Source: Candidatus Sphingomonas colombiensis (GTDB taxonomy: Bacteria; Pseudomonadota; Alphaproteobacteria; Sphingomonadales; Sphingomonadaceae). Taken from it: DNA of 64,000 nucleotides. Position numbers and translations under genes: made by a program. Position 1 is the first letter of the stretch. Every line of letters begins with the position of its first letter. The notes beneath the pieces were generated by a model. The model saw only the letters and a list, made by a program, of their open reading frames with translations. It made no database searches and was not told where the DNA came from. This document shows positions 35,277 through 44,496 of this stretch, in pieces. Location of the stretch: the NCBI GenBank assembly GCA_029202845.1, contig CP119315.1:1953001-2017000 (forward strand), read 5' to 3'.

Positions 35277-37225
35277 AATGCCTGCCCCAGCGAGACATAG
35301 ACCGCGACCCGCGAATCGCCCTTTTGCGGATTGAGCGGCGTGCCGACATCGAGGCGGATCGGCCCGAAATTGGAATAATAACGCACGCCCAGCCCCGCGC
35401 CGTAGCGCAGCGCGGTGAATTGCGGCAGCGGCGAGGTGTAGATGTTGCCGCCGTCGAGGAACGGCACGATGCCGAAATTGCCGAGCTTCACCCGCGTCTC
35501 GATCGAGAATTCGGTCAGGCTGCGGCCGCCGATCGGATCGTTGTTGGGATCGCGTGGCCCGATCGCCTGATAGCCATAGCCGCGCACCGACGCGCCGCCG
35601 CCGGCATAGAAGCGCCGCGACGGCGCGATTGCATCACGCGGCGCGCCGACGATCGTGCCGAGCCGGATGCGCCCCGCCAGCACGATCCTGTCGCTGAGCG
35701 GCGTATAGGCGCTGGCGTCGATCTGGGTGCGGGCATAGCCGAACGCCTGACCCAGCAACGACAGCTCCGGGCTGAGCCGCCCGCCGAGCCGGAAGCCCTT
35801 GGTCGGGTTGAGCAGATCGTCCGAGCCGTCATAAGTGAGGCTGAGCGGCAGGGCGGCGATATAATAGGTCCGCCGGCGCGGCTGCCCGGTGGAGGCGATC
35901 ACGTCACGCTCGTCGGTGCTGACCAGTTCGCCGCCCAGAGACCACACCCACGCCTTCTGGAAGAAGATATTGGTCTGCCGCTCCAGAGAGCCGGAGAGCG
36001 AGAAGGTGTCGGCAGTATAGGCCAGCCGCTCGGTATGCGAAACGGAGACCTGCCCGGTCAGCACGCGATCGCGGCCTTCGAAATTGTTGCGGCGGAAGGT
36101 CAGTTGCGCAAGCTGCTCCTGCGTGCCGAGCACCCCGCGCAGGATCACCGCGCCTTCCGGCGGGAAGAAATTGCGGTTGGTCCAGCTCACCTCGGCGCGC
36201 GCGCCTTCGCCGGTGCCGTAGCCAAGCTCCCCGGCGATCGTGCGCGGGGGCGCGGGCTGGAGCGTCACGTCGACGTCCACCGTATCGGGCGTTGCGCCCG
36301 GCACCGGCTTCACCTCCGCGCTGGAGACGAGCCCCGTCTGGATCAGCGCGCGTTTCAGATCCTCGAGATTGGGCGCGTAATATGGCTTGCCCGGCTCGAA
36401 CCGCGCGATTTCCTGTACGTGGCGGGCGTCGAACACATGGTTGTTGGCATTGACGCGGATGCGGCCGAACTTGCGCGCGCGGCCGGGATCGACCGTCATG
36501 TCGAGCGTCGCGGTGCGCGCGGTGCGATCGACGGTGATCTCCGGCTCGCCGATCGTCGCGAAGGGGAAACCCTGTTTGCCGACCTGCTCGGTCAGCCGCG
36601 CCTGCCCGGCGACGATCGCGTCGGCGTTGACCGGATCGTCCTGCTTCACCCCGAACGCGTCGGTCAGTGCCCTGGCCTTGTCGCCCGCGGCCGCTACGCC
36701 GTCGATCGTCACCGCGGTCAGGCGATAGAGCTGCCCCGGCTCGGCGGAGAGGACCACCATCGGCTTGCCGCTGCTCGCGTCCACGCTGGTCTGGACGCGC
36801 GCGTCATAATAGCCCTCGGCGCGTAGCAGGGTGACGAGCAATTCCGCGTCCTCGCGCGCGCGGCGATCGAGCTGGGCGGCGTTGGCCGGCTCGCCATCAT
36901 GCTGATCCAGCACGGAAAGCTCGGCGAAGCGCTGGCGCAACAACTGGGAGGGCACCGCGTCTATTCCGTCGATGCGATAGCCGTAGCGGGTTTCGGTGGA
37001 GACCTTCGCCTGCTCCACATCGGTGTCCGCCGGGGCCTTGGCGAGATCGGGCCACGCCACGCCGATATCGGGCATCGGCGCAAGCGGAGCGTTGGGATCG
37101 AGCATGTCGTCGACGTGCGCGGCCGGCTGTGGGGGGGGAGCGGCGGGCGCGCTCGGTTGTTGCTGTGCCACGGCAGGTGACACGGCGAGGATCGCGACCA
37201 GTAATGCGGCGCCTCGCCGAACCAT
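35273..37225 (-). CDS. tamA: Autotransporter assembly factor TamA (BamA/Omp85 family)
   Basis: A 650-aa outer-membrane Omp85 protein, partner of TamB. Signal peptide MVRRGAALLVAILAVSPAVAQ, a Pro/Ala linker, three POTRA domains (RYGYRIDGIDAVPSQLLRQR, LYRLTAVTIDGVAAAG, KFGRIRVNANNHVFDARHV) and a 16-strand barrel. The barrel carries RFYAGGGASVRGYGYQ (VRGF-type L6 motif) and ends VAVYVSLGQAF with the aromatic beta signal. ATG 37225 is preferred over an in-frame ATG 36 bases upstream, as the signal peptide begins there. Coupled to tamB by a 4-base overlap. Confidence 0.93.
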   Translation of the reverse strand: MVRRGAALLVAILAVSPAVAQQQPSAPAAPPPQPAAHVDDMLDPNAPLAPMPDIGVAWPDLAKAPADTDVEQAKVSTETRYGYRIDGIDAVPSQLLRQRFAELSVLDQHDGEPANAAQLDRRAREDAELLVTLLRAEGYYDARVQTSVDASSGKPMVVLSAEPGQLYRLTAVTIDGVAAAGDKARALTDAFGVKQDDPVNADAIVAGQARLTEQVGKQGFPFATIGEPEITVDRTARTATLDMTVDPGRARKFGRIRVNANNHVFDARHVQEIARFEPGKPYYAPNLEDLKRALIQTGLVSSAEVKPVPGATPDTVDVDVTLQPAPPRTIAGELGYGTGEGARAEVSWTNRNFFPPEGAVILRGVLGTQEQLAQLTFRRNNFEGRDRVLTGQVSVSHTERLAYTADTFSLSGSLERQTNIFFQKAWVWSLGGELVSTDERDVIASTGQPRRRTYYIAALPLSLTYDGSDDLLNPTKGFRLGGRLSPELSLLGQAFGYARTQIDASAYTPLSDRIVLAGRIRLGTIVGAPRDAIAPSRRFYAGGGASVRGYGYQAIGPRDPNNDPIGGRSLTEFSIETRVKLGNFGIVPFLDGGNIYTSPLPQFTALRYGAGLGVRYYSNFGPIRLDVGTPLNPQKGDSRVAVYVSLGQAF

Positions 37226-37278
37226 TTCAGGCTGATAGCGTGCTACCGCACCGGGCGGCAACCATATCGCGAGTGGCT

Positions 37279-37491
37279 CTAGTGAACCGTGCCCGGCGCG
37301 CGGTCGACGGAGAGCAACAGCACCAGCCGCTCGATCTGGCGCCAGTGGCAGAAATGAATGTGGTTGCCGATGTCGCGGCTGCGATCCGCGCGCGCGGCGG
37401 CTTCCTCTCCCGCCGCCTCGCCAAAGGCGAGAAGCAGGGTCTGCGCGTCAGCCAGCGTGGCGCGATCGGCAACGAAAGGGAAATGGTCCAT
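37279..37491 (-). CDS. Conserved small hypothetical protein (70 aa)
   Basis: Reads MDHFPFVADRATLADAQTLL, a helical middle (FGEAAGEEAAARADRSRD) and IGNHIHFCHWRQIERLVLLL ending APGTVH. The HFCxWRQxERLxxLL motif recurs, to my memory, in unannotated small proteins of sphingomonads. His and Cys spacing (HIHFCH) could bind metal. It lies 54 bases upstream of tamA on the same strand and may share its transcript. Confidence 0.6.
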   Translation of the reverse strand: MDHFPFVADRATLADAQTLLLAFGEAAGEEAAARADRSRDIGNHIHFCHWRQIERLVLLLSVDRAPGTVH

Positions 37492-37609
37492 GTGGCGCCC
37501 TTATTGCGCACGCCCTGCCTAAAAGTCCGTTCGGAAAATGCCTTTCCAAAGGGTTTCCGCGTGCACGGCGGCTGGCGTCCGGGCGCACGGCATGGCAAGG
37601 CGCGCGGCG

Positions 37610-37783
37610 ATGTCTGACAAGTCTTCCCGTCCCTCCGCCGCCGGCGGTTTCCTCATCGCCAGCGGCGTGCTGGGCGGCGCGATCATCGGTTTCGCGTTCG
37701 GTCAGGCGACGATCGGCCTGCTGATCGGCCTGACGCTGGCAATCGCCGCGTCGATCGCGATGTGGCTGCGCGATCGCGGCTAG
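37610..37783 (+). CDS. Small membrane protein (57 aa)
   Basis: MSDKSSRPSAAGGFLIASGV is followed by two hydrophobic segments separated by a short loop (GGAIIGFAFGQATIGLLIGL, TLAIAASIAMWL), ending RDRG. Probably a two-helix inner-membrane protein. The frame stays open upstream, but ATG 37610 gives a natural N-terminus. Function unknown; divergent from the 70-aa gene. Confidence 0.6.
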   Translation: MSDKSSRPSAAGGFLIASGVLGGAIIGFAFGQATIGLLIGLTLAIAASIAMWLRDRG

Positions 37784-37844
37784 AGGCGGCGGGTTTCGGG
37801 GGATTCACCCGCGCAAGGCCGATATTCGCAACGATCGGGCGGGG

Positions 37845-38330
37845 CTACAAACTCTTCCGATAGCCTTCCTGGAAAGGCTCTGTGTCGAGATCGCCGGCCG
37901 GGTCGCGCACATAATTGCCGGCCAGGTAGAATCGCGCCTGATTGGCGACACCTCGCCGGGCATGCAGGCACATCATCGTCGCGCCCGCGGCGCTCGCGCT
38001 TTGCTCCGCGGCCTCGATAAGCGCCCCGGCGATCCCGCGCCCCTGCATCCGGGGGTCAACCGCGAGTAGCCGCAGATCCCAGGCGCCACTTATCCACGCC
38101 TCGGAATCTGGGCATGGTGGCACCAGCGTGACCGTGCCTACCACCTCTCCCGCGATTTCGCAGACGAAGGCCGTGGCGAAGGCCCGTCGAGCCGCCTGGT
38201 CTTTCAGATAGGCTTCCCGTGCCGGAGACATTTTCACGTCCATTGCGGCGTAGAGGTGCGAGAAGGTTCGGATCAGAAGCTGGGCGACGAGATCATCGTC
38301 CGATGGTTGCGCGATGCGTATGCCGGTCAT
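37845..38330 (-). CDS. GNAT family N-acetyltransferase
   Basis: A 161-aa acetyltransferase. It opens MTGIRIAQPSDDDLVAQLLI, has CEIAGEVVGTVTLVPP (beta-4), LRLLAVDPRMQGRGIAGALIEAAEQ (Q/RxxGxG/A acetyl-CoA loop) and MMCLHARRGVANQARFYLAGNY (beta-5 to alpha-4). Substrate unknown. It stands alone; codon use is slightly less biased than the surrounding genes. Confidence 0.87.
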   Translation of the reverse strand: MTGIRIAQPSDDDLVAQLLIRTFSHLYAAMDVKMSPAREAYLKDQAARRAFATAFVCEIAGEVVGTVTLVPPCPDSEAWISGAWDLRLLAVDPRMQGRGIAGALIEAAEQSASAAGATMMCLHARRGVANQARFYLAGNYVRDPAGDLDTEPFQEGYRKSL

Positions 38331-38438
38331 GCGGTTCGGCTTACCAAGGCGCGTTTGTGCACGATATCTTATAAGTAACGGCGGCCGCCTTTCGCCGCCG
38401 CGGTTGACGCGCGCATCGCGTCACCGCATCGATAGCGC

Positions 38439-38882
38439 ATGACCCGTCCCGGCTTCGCTTTCTCCACCCGTTTCAAGGTCCGTTATGCGGAGATCGACGG
38501 GCAGCGCGTGGTGTTCAACTCGCGCTACCTCGAATATGCCGATGTGGCGGATACGGATTATTGGGAATGGACCGGCATCGCCGAGGTGCTGGGCAAGACG
38601 TGGCTGGAAACCGAATTCCACGTTCGCCGCTGTTCGGTCGATTATCTCCGGCCGCTGGTGTGGGGCGATACGATCGAGGCGTCGGTGCGGATCGAGCGGC
38701 TCGGCACGTCGAGCATCACCAAGAAGTTCGAACTGGCCAATCAGCGCGGTGAATTATGCACCGAGGTGGAGATGGTCAGCGTCAACGTCCATCTGCCCAC
38801 CGGCACGCCGATCCCGATCGAGGGCGAGGTGCGGCTGTTCCTGGAGGCACTGATCGCAGCGCAACCGGATCGCGTCGCGTAA
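38439..38882 (+). CDS. Acyl-CoA thioesterase (4HBT hot-dog family)
   Basis: A 147-aa hot-dog fold protein hydrolysing acyl-CoA or acyl-ACP. FKVRYAEIDGQRVVFNSRYLEY contains the YbgC/4HBT catalytic-type Asp (in EIDGQ, cf. D-x-x-G), and HVRRCSVDYLRPLVWGDTIEAS with EVEMVSVNVHLPTGTPIPI complete the fold. It has neither signal peptide nor other domain. The substrate is not predictable. Convergent with the HerA-like gene; a GC hairpin lies between. Confidence 0.85.
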   Translation: MTRPGFAFSTRFKVRYAEIDGQRVVFNSRYLEYADVADTDYWEWTGIAEVLGKTWLETEFHVRRCSVDYLRPLVWGDTIEASVRIERLGTSSITKKFELANQRGELCTEVEMVSVNVHLPTGTPIPIEGEVRLFLEALIAAQPDRVA

Positions 38883-38944
38883 CGCGCGCTCATCGCCGCG
38901 CGCGGGAGCGCGGGAGGCTGGTTCTCACATGCGCGGCACATGAC

Positions 38945-38971
38945 CCCCCGGGGCTATCGGCCTTCCGGGGG
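38945..38971. terminator. GC hairpin between convergent thioesterase and HerA-like genes
   Basis: Arms CCCCCGG (38945-38951) and CCGGGGG (38965-38971) with an inner GGC/GCC pair. It may terminate either convergent transcript. There is no U-tract, so the call is weak. The rest of the 159-base gap shows nothing else. Confidence 0.35.
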
Positions 38972-39041
38972 CATCGGGCAGCACGGCCGAGCGAGCCGTC
39001 CCACATACACCTGTGCTTGGCGCAACGCGGGGACCGGCGCT

Positions 39042-40652
39042 CTACCGCCTGAACAAGCCGCCGAGCACGCCGCGCACCACGCTGCCGAGCAGGCCGCCGC
39101 CGGATGACGAGCGGCTCTTGGTGCCGAACACCTGCTTGCCGATCTCATTCGCCACCTGCCGCCCGATCGACGAGCTGGCCGCGCGCGTGGCGGAGGTGAT
39201 CGCCTTGTTCCACGGCGAATTGGCTGCCTCGCGCTCGGCGGCGATGCGGGCGCGTTCGGCCTCCTTGGCCTCCTGCGCATCCTGTTTCGCCTGAAGCGCC
39301 GCCGCTTTGCTCGCATCGTCCTGCGCGCGCGCGGCGGATGCGGCCGCGGCTGCCTCCGCCGTCTTGGCGGCGAGCAGCTCCTGTGCCGATTCACGATTGA
39401 CCAGCGTGTCGTATTTCGCGCCGATCGCATCGGTCTGGATCAGCACGCCGCGTTCGACCGGGGTGATCGGCCCGACGCGGCTCGATGGCGGGCGGATCAG
39501 CGTACGCTCTACGGGGGAGGGCGCGCCATCGGGCTGGAGCAGCGAGACGAGCGCCTCGCCCACCTTCAGTTCGGTGATCGCGGTGGTCACGTCCACGCCG
39601 GGATTGGCGCGGAAGGTCTGCGCCGCGGCTTTCACCGCCGCCTGATCGCGCGGGGTGAAGGCGCGCAGCGCGTGCTGCACGCGGTTGCCGAGTTGCCCCG
39701 CGATCGTATCGGGCACGTCGATCGGGTTCTGCGTGATGAAATAGACGCCGACGCCCTTGGATCGGATCAGCCGCACGACCTGTTCGATCTTCTCCAGCAG
39801 CGCCTTGGGCGCCTCGTCGAACAGCAGATGCGCCTCATCGAAGAAGAAGCACAGCTTCGGCTTGTCGGGATCGCCCACCTCGGGGAGATGCTCGAACAAT
39901 TCGCTCATCAGCCACAACAGGAAAGTGGAATAGAGCTTGGGGCTCGCCATCAATTTGTCGGCGGCAAGCACGTTGATGATCCCGCGCCCCTTGTCGTCGG
40001 TGCGGATGAAATCGTCCATCTCCAGCGCGGGTTCGCCGAAGAAATGCTCCGCGCCTTGTGAACGAAGCTGGAGCAGCGAGCGCTGGATCGCGCCGACCGA
40101 CTGTTTCGATACGTTGCCGTAAGTGGTGGTCAGCTCGTCGGCGCGTTCGGCGCAATTGGTCAGCATGGATTGCAGGTCGTCGAGGTCGAGCAGCAGCAGC
40201 CCTTCCTTGTCGGCGACGTGAAAGGCGATGGTCAGCACGCCTTCCTGCACGTCGTTCAGATCCATCAGCCGCGCGAGCAGCAACGGCCCCATCTCGCTGA
40301 TGGTGGTGCGGATCGGATGGCCCTGTTCGCCGTAGAGATCCCAGAATTGCACGGGATTGTCGGCATAATGCCAGTCGGTCAGGCCGATCTCCGCGGCGCG
40401 CGCGGCGAATGCCTCATGCGTCTTGGCCTGTGGCGATCCGGCCATGGCGATGCCCGAAAGGTCGCCCTTCACGTCGGCCACGAAGCACGGGACGCCGGCC
40501 GCCGACAGCCCCTCGATGATGCCCTGGATCGTCACTGTCTTGCCGGTGCCGGTCGCGCCTGCGATCAGCCCGTGGCGGTTGGCGCGCTTGAGCTGGAGCG
40601 TCTGCGGGTTGGCGCCCCCGCTGCCCGCGCCGATCAGGATGCTGTCGGTCAT
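39042..40652 (-). CDS. HerA-like P-loop ATPase (DUF853 family)
   Basis: A 536-aa ATPase of the HerA/FtsK-like superfamily. Walker A is AGATGTGKTVTIQGI (near residue 35) and Walker B is LCFFFDEAHLLFDEAP. GVYFITQNPIDVPDTIAGQLGNRVQHALRAFTPRDQ is the sensor and arginine-finger region. An Ala/Glu-rich coiled coil (about 430-490) precedes a Gly/Arg-rich tail with SSSIGRQVANEIGKQV. Family members are annotated as helicase HerA C-terminal domain proteins of unknown role. ATG 40652 is chosen over 40658 because GGGGAA is then 7 bases upstream. Confidence 0.88.
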   Translation of the reverse strand: MTDSILIGAGSGGANPQTLQLKRANRHGLIAGATGTGKTVTIQGIIEGLSAAGVPCFVADVKGDLSGIAMAGSPQAKTHEAFAARAAEIGLTDWHYADNPVQFWDLYGEQGHPIRTTISEMGPLLLARLMDLNDVQEGVLTIAFHVADKEGLLLLDLDDLQSMLTNCAERADELTTTYGNVSKQSVGAIQRSLLQLRSQGAEHFFGEPALEMDDFIRTDDKGRGIINVLAADKLMASPKLYSTFLLWLMSELFEHLPEVGDPDKPKLCFFFDEAHLLFDEAPKALLEKIEQVVRLIRSKGVGVYFITQNPIDVPDTIAGQLGNRVQHALRAFTPRDQAAVKAAAQTFRANPGVDVTTAITELKVGEALVSLLQPDGAPSPVERTLIRPPSSRVGPITPVERGVLIQTDAIGAKYDTLVNRESAQELLAAKTAEAAAAASAARAQDDASKAAALQAKQDAQEAKEAERARIAAEREAANSPWNKAITSATRAASSSIGRQVANEIGKQVFGTKSRSSSGGGLLGSVVRGVLGGLFRR

Positions 40653-40704
40653 GCCCATTTCCCCGGAAAACGTGAACGAATGAAAGTTCTAGCGGTGTGT
40701 TGCG

Positions 40705-40744
40705 AACACGAAAAGGGCGCCGCGCGAAGATCGCGCGACGCCCC
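40705..40744 (-). terminator. Rho-independent terminator of degP
   Basis: On the minus strand a 12-bp GC stem with one G-T pair (arms 40715-40726 and 40732-40743) and a 5-base loop is followed by TTTTCGTGTT. It begins 24 bases after the degP stop. Confidence 0.85.
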
Positions 40745-40767
40745 GATCGTCTGGCTCGGCGAGCCGC

Positions 40768-42330
40768 TTACTTGATCTTGACCGGCACGAAGCCGCTCTG
40801 CCCGCGTGCGCGGTTGATCATCAGCAATACCTGCGGGCGCCCGGCCGATTTCGCCGCGGCCACGCCACGCGCCAGATCGGCGGCGGTGCGCACCGGGGAG
40901 CCGTTGATCGCGGAGATCACATCGCCGCGACGCAGCTTCTGCCCCGCATCGCTCGACGCATCGACCTGGCTGATGACCACGCCCTGGATGGTCGAATCGA
41001 CGCCCACCTGCCGTGCGATCGCCGGGGTCAGCGGCTGGACGGTGATGCCGATCGCATTGGTCGGCGCGGCGGCCTGATCGCTCGGCTGATCGCTATCGTC
41101 GTCGGCCGAGAAATCGTCGCCGCTGCCGGCGGTCGCGGCGAGCTGGTCCTCCGGGGGCCGCACGGCGACATTGGCGGTGATCGACATCGGCTTGCCTTCG
41201 CGAACGATGTCCAGCTTCGCGGTGGAGCCGGGGTTCACGTTGGCGATCAGATACGACAGGGTGGTATCCGGGGTGACGGCGGTGCCGTTCACCTTGGTCA
41301 CCACGTCGCCGGCACGCAGCCCGGCCTTCGCCGCCGGGCCGTTCGGCTCGACGCGGCCGACGATCTCGCCCGAATTCTTCGGCAGGGCGAGCGCTGCAGC
41401 GATATCGTCGGTCATCGCCTGAATGCCGATGCCGAGATAGCCGCGCTTCACGCTGCCGCCCTTCATCAGCGTATCGATGATCGGCTTGGCCTCTTCCGCC
41501 GGGATGGCGAAGCCGATGCCGATATTGCCGCCGGATTGCGAGAAGATCTGCGAGTTGATGCCGATCACGTTGCCGTTCATGTCGAACATCGGGCCGCCGG
41601 AATTGCCCTGATTGATCGACGCGTCGGTCTGGATGAAACGGTCGTTCGCGCCGCCCTGTCCGGTGACGCGGTGGACGGCGGAAACGATGCCGGCGGTGAC
41701 GGTGCCGCCAAGGCCGAACGGATTGCCGATCGCCAGCACCCAATCGCCAACACGGGCATGGGCGGAATCGCCCCAGCGCACGAACGGCAGCGGCTGCGGT
41801 GCGGAAATCTTGAGCAGGGCGAGATCGGATGCGGCATCGCGCCCGATCAGCTTGGCGACATATTCCTTGCGATCCGGCAGCGTCACGCGGATCGAGGTGA
41901 CCACCGCGCCGCGCATACCGGCGGCGACGACGTGGTTGTTCGTCACGATATAGCCGTCAGGCGAGATGATGAAGCCCGAGCCGAGCGACTGCGCCTCGCG
42001 CGTCACCGGGGCGCCACCGCCGCCGCCGCCACGTCCGCCGCCGAACTGGCCGAACAGGTCGCCGAACGGCGTGCCGGCGAACGGGTTCGCGGGCTGTTGC
42101 ACCGTCACCTTCTGATCGGTGGAGATGTTGACCACGGCCGGCTGGAGCTTCGCCACCATGTCCGCGAAGCTCATCGGCGCACCGGCGCGGGGCGCTGAGG
42201 CACTGATCGCGCCGGGTTCGTTCTGCGCGACCTGCGCCGCGCTCGCGGGATGTTGCAGCGTCAGCGAGGCGGCGGTGCCGCCAAGGAGGAGGGCGCCAGT
42301 GAGGGCATAGGCGTAGCGCACGGTCTTCAT
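40768..42330 (-). CDS. degP: DegP/Do family periplasmic serine endoprotease
   Basis: A 520-aa trypsin-like protease/chaperone of the envelope. Signal peptide (MKTVRYAYALTGALLLGGTA). Catalytic triad: His in VTNNHVVAAG, Asp in DAASDLALLKI, Ser in INQGNSGGPMFD. A Gly-rich loop (QFGGGRGGGGGGAP) precedes the core. Two PDZ domains follow (SVKRGYLGIGIQ and TNAIGITVQPL) separated by an Asp-rich linker. ATG 42330 follows GAGAGG. It is downstream of hflK-hflC on the same strand, a common alphaproteobacterial quality-control group, with its own terminator. Confidence 0.95.
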   Translation of the reverse strand: MKTVRYAYALTGALLLGGTAASLTLQHPASAAQVAQNEPGAISASAPRAGAPMSFADMVAKLQPAVVNISTDQKVTVQQPANPFAGTPFGDLFGQFGGGRGGGGGGAPVTREAQSLGSGFIISPDGYIVTNNHVVAAGMRGAVVTSIRVTLPDRKEYVAKLIGRDAASDLALLKISAPQPLPFVRWGDSAHARVGDWVLAIGNPFGLGGTVTAGIVSAVHRVTGQGGANDRFIQTDASINQGNSGGPMFDMNGNVIGINSQIFSQSGGNIGIGFAIPAEEAKPIIDTLMKGGSVKRGYLGIGIQAMTDDIAAALALPKNSGEIVGRVEPNGPAAKAGLRAGDVVTKVNGTAVTPDTTLSYLIANVNPGSTAKLDIVREGKPMSITANVAVRPPEDQLAATAGSGDDFSADDDSDQPSDQAAAPTNAIGITVQPLTPAIARQVGVDSTIQGVVISQVDASSDAGQKLRRGDVISAINGSPVRTAADLARGVAAAKSAGRPQVLLMINRARGQSGFVPVKIK

Positions 42331-42410
42331 GTTCCTCTCAATCACCCGGTGTCTATCGGGTGCGTTTCAATGGGCTTTGGCCGATGAACGACGATTGAAT
42401 ATGAACGATC

Positions 42411-42438
42411 CATGGACGGGGCGCACCCCCGGTCCATG
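42411..42438 (-). terminator. Hairpin after hflC
   Basis: CATGGAC...GTCCATG arms with an inner GGGG/CCCC stem, starting 3 bases after the hflC stop. No U-run follows. It may partly uncouple hflC from degP. A further 6-bp dyad (CACCCG/CGGGTG, 42343-42362) lies in the degP leader. Confidence 0.4.
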
Positions 42439-42441
42439 CGA

Positions 42442-43317
42442 TCATTTTCCGCGACCTTCGAATTCCTTCAGATACGCATTGTCGCGTGACATCAGGATTG
42501 TCGTTGCACCTTCCGGCGCCGGTCCGCCGTCCGCGCCGAAGGTGCGGCGATAAGACTGCATCGCGCGGTAGAAGTTATAGAAATCGGCATCCTTGCCGAA
42601 TGCGTCGGCATAGATGCGCGCGGCGGTGGCGTCGGCCTCGGCGCGGACGATCTGGGCCTGTTTCTGGCCCTGTGCGCGGATCGTGTTCGCCTCCTGCTGG
42701 CGCGCGGTGCGCATCGATTGCAGCGCGCTTTCCAGCGGGCTGCCCTCGGGCAGTTCGGCGTGCTTGATGCGGACGTCGACGATCTGCACGCCATATTGCC
42801 GCGCGTTGCGCTGGAGCGAGTTCTGGATCGCGTCCATCACCTTGCCGCGTTCAGGGGTGAGCAGGGTGGAGAAGGGCACCTTGCCCAGCTCGTTGCGCAG
42901 CGCGGTGCCGAGCAGCGGGCGAAGCTGATCCGCGACGCGTTCCTCGGTCGCCGATGTCGATCCGGTCGAGGTCACCGCCTTCAGCGGATCGACGATGCGG
43001 AAGCGTGCGAAGGCGTCGACGTTGAGCCGCAGCTGATCGGTCGACAGCACCAATGTATCGTCGAGATCGGCGTCGAGCACGCGCTTGTCGACCCATACGA
43101 TCTTATCGATGAACGGGATGCGCGCGATCATCCCGGCGCCGGTGTTCTGGCCGATCACCTGACCGGGCTGCCACTGGTTGATCGTCGTCACCGGATTTTC
43201 GAACCGCAGGATCACCGCCTGCTTGGTTTCGGGCACGATCGCGAAGGTCGCGGCACCGACGATCACCACGCCCAAAGCGGCGAAGCCCATCGCGACGGGG
43301 TTGCGCAGGATGCTCAT
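42442..43317 (-). CDS. hflC: FtsH-modulating SPFH protein HflC
   Basis: A 291-aa inner-membrane protein that, with HflK, encloses FtsH and limits its proteolysis. One N-terminal helix (NPVAMGFAALGVVIVGAATFAIV) is followed by the SPFH/Band7 domain (TKQAVILRFENPV, FIDKIVWVDKRVLDADLDD, VDAFARFRIVDP) and the long helix MRTARQQEANTIRAQGQKQAQ. ATG 43317 overlaps the hflK stop by 4 bases (ATGA). The in-frame extension upstream lies within hflK and is ignored. Confidence 0.95.
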   Translation of the reverse strand: MSILRNPVAMGFAALGVVIVGAATFAIVPETKQAVILRFENPVTTINQWQPGQVIGQNTGAGMIARIPFIDKIVWVDKRVLDADLDDTLVLSTDQLRLNVDAFARFRIVDPLKAVTSTGSTSATEERVADQLRPLLGTALRNELGKVPFSTLLTPERGKVMDAIQNSLQRNARQYGVQIVDVRIKHAELPEGSPLESALQSMRTARQQEANTIRAQGQKQAQIVRAEADATAARIYADAFGKDADFYNFYRAMQSYRRTFGADGGPAPEGATTILMSRDNAYLKEFEGRGK

Positions 43318-44426
43318 CGTTGCGCCCCCTGCTGCTGGGCGGGCTGAGCGGGTTGCTGGGCCGGGGCCTGCACCTGCACCTCCGCATTGTCGGGCAGCTT
43401 GCGCAGCTTGTCGAGCGGCACCCACGGGGCGATCCCCGGCGTCTCGACGACTACCTTGTCAGTGCGGCGCAGCACGGCTTCCATCGTTTCATAATACATG
43501 CGTCGACGCGTCACTTCCGGGGCGAGCTTATATTGTTCGTACATCTTGTCGAAGGTCGCGGCCTCGCCCTCCGCCTGGGCGATCACCTGTTGCGAATAGG
43601 AGCGCGCGTTGTTGAGATTGGCGACGGCTTCCTGCTGCTTAGCGGTGACGGCGTTGAAATCGTCGATCAGGCTGGCGGGAGCCGATGCCTGTTTGATCGA
43701 CACGCCCTGTACGCGCACGCCGGCCTGATAATCGTCGAGGATTTCCTGCATCGCGCGGGCGACGCGCGCCTCGATCGTGGTGCGGCCGGCGCCGATCGCC
43801 TCGTTGAGCGTGGTGGTGGCGACCACGGCGCGCATCGCGCTTTCGGCGGTGGCGCGGACGGTTTCTTCCGGATCCTTGATCTCGAACACGAAGTCGCGCG
43901 GATTTTCCACGCGCCAGCGCACCGTATAGGCGAGGTCGATGATGTTGCGATCGCCGGTCAGCACGTTCTCGCCGCCGTCACGCGGGAAATCGTCGTTGCG
44001 CACCTGCTCGACGTCGACCTTCTCGACATCGACGATCGGCGCGGGAAGCGTGAGGCGGATGCCCGGCTGCAATATCCCCGAATAACGCCCGAAATAGGTG
44101 ACGACGCCGCGCTGCTGCGGCCCGATCTGGTGGACCGAGGTGAAGATCAGCCACACGCCGACGATCACCGCCGTGCCGATCAGCCACAGGTTGCGCGCGT
44201 TGACGCCCGGCGGAAGCTGCGGGCCGCCGCCGTTCCCGCCACGCGCGCGGCGCAGGAATTCGTCGAGCGCGGTCGGCTTGGCGTTTGTCTTGCGGCCGCC
44301 CGGAGGCACCGCCCACGGATTGCGCGGGCCGCTTTTACCGTCGTCATCGCCCTGGCCCCACGGGCCTTTGGGCGTTTCGGTCATCAGGATGGCGGGGCGC
44401 CCGAACCAGCGCGGCAATTTGATCAT
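43314..44426 (-). CDS. hflK: FtsH-modulating SPFH protein HflK
   Basis: A 370-aa partner of HflC. The N-terminus is cytoplasmic and Gly/Pro-rich (GPWGQGDDDGKSGPRNPWA), with a membrane helix (LWLIGTAVIVGVWLIFTSV). The SPFH domain reads QQRGVVTYFGRYSGILQPG and AYTVRWRVENPRDFVFEIK, then a long coiled coil and a Gln/Ala-rich tail. ATG 44426 follows AAGGGGA; longer in-frame upstream sequence overlaps the divergent mrp gene and lacks homology. It forms an operon with hflC and perhaps degP. Confidence 0.95.
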   Translation of the reverse strand: MIKLPRWFGRPAILMTETPKGPWGQGDDDGKSGPRNPWAVPPGGRKTNAKPTALDEFLRRARGGNGGGPQLPPGVNARNLWLIGTAVIVGVWLIFTSVHQIGPQQRGVVTYFGRYSGILQPGIRLTLPAPIVDVEKVDVEQVRNDDFPRDGGENVLTGDRNIIDLAYTVRWRVENPRDFVFEIKDPEETVRATAESAMRAVVATTTLNEAIGAGRTTIEARVARAMQEILDDYQAGVRVQGVSIKQASAPASLIDDFNAVTAKQQEAVANLNNARSYSQQVIAQAEGEAATFDKMYEQYKLAPEVTRRRMYYETMEAVLRRTDKVVVETPGIAPWVPLDKLRKLPDNAEVQVQAPAQQPAQPAQQQGAQR

Positions 44427-44496
44427 ATTCCCCTTATAAGAATCGAATCCGCGAAAAACAGTGCCAAGCGTGCAGATCGATCGTATCGCGACGGTT

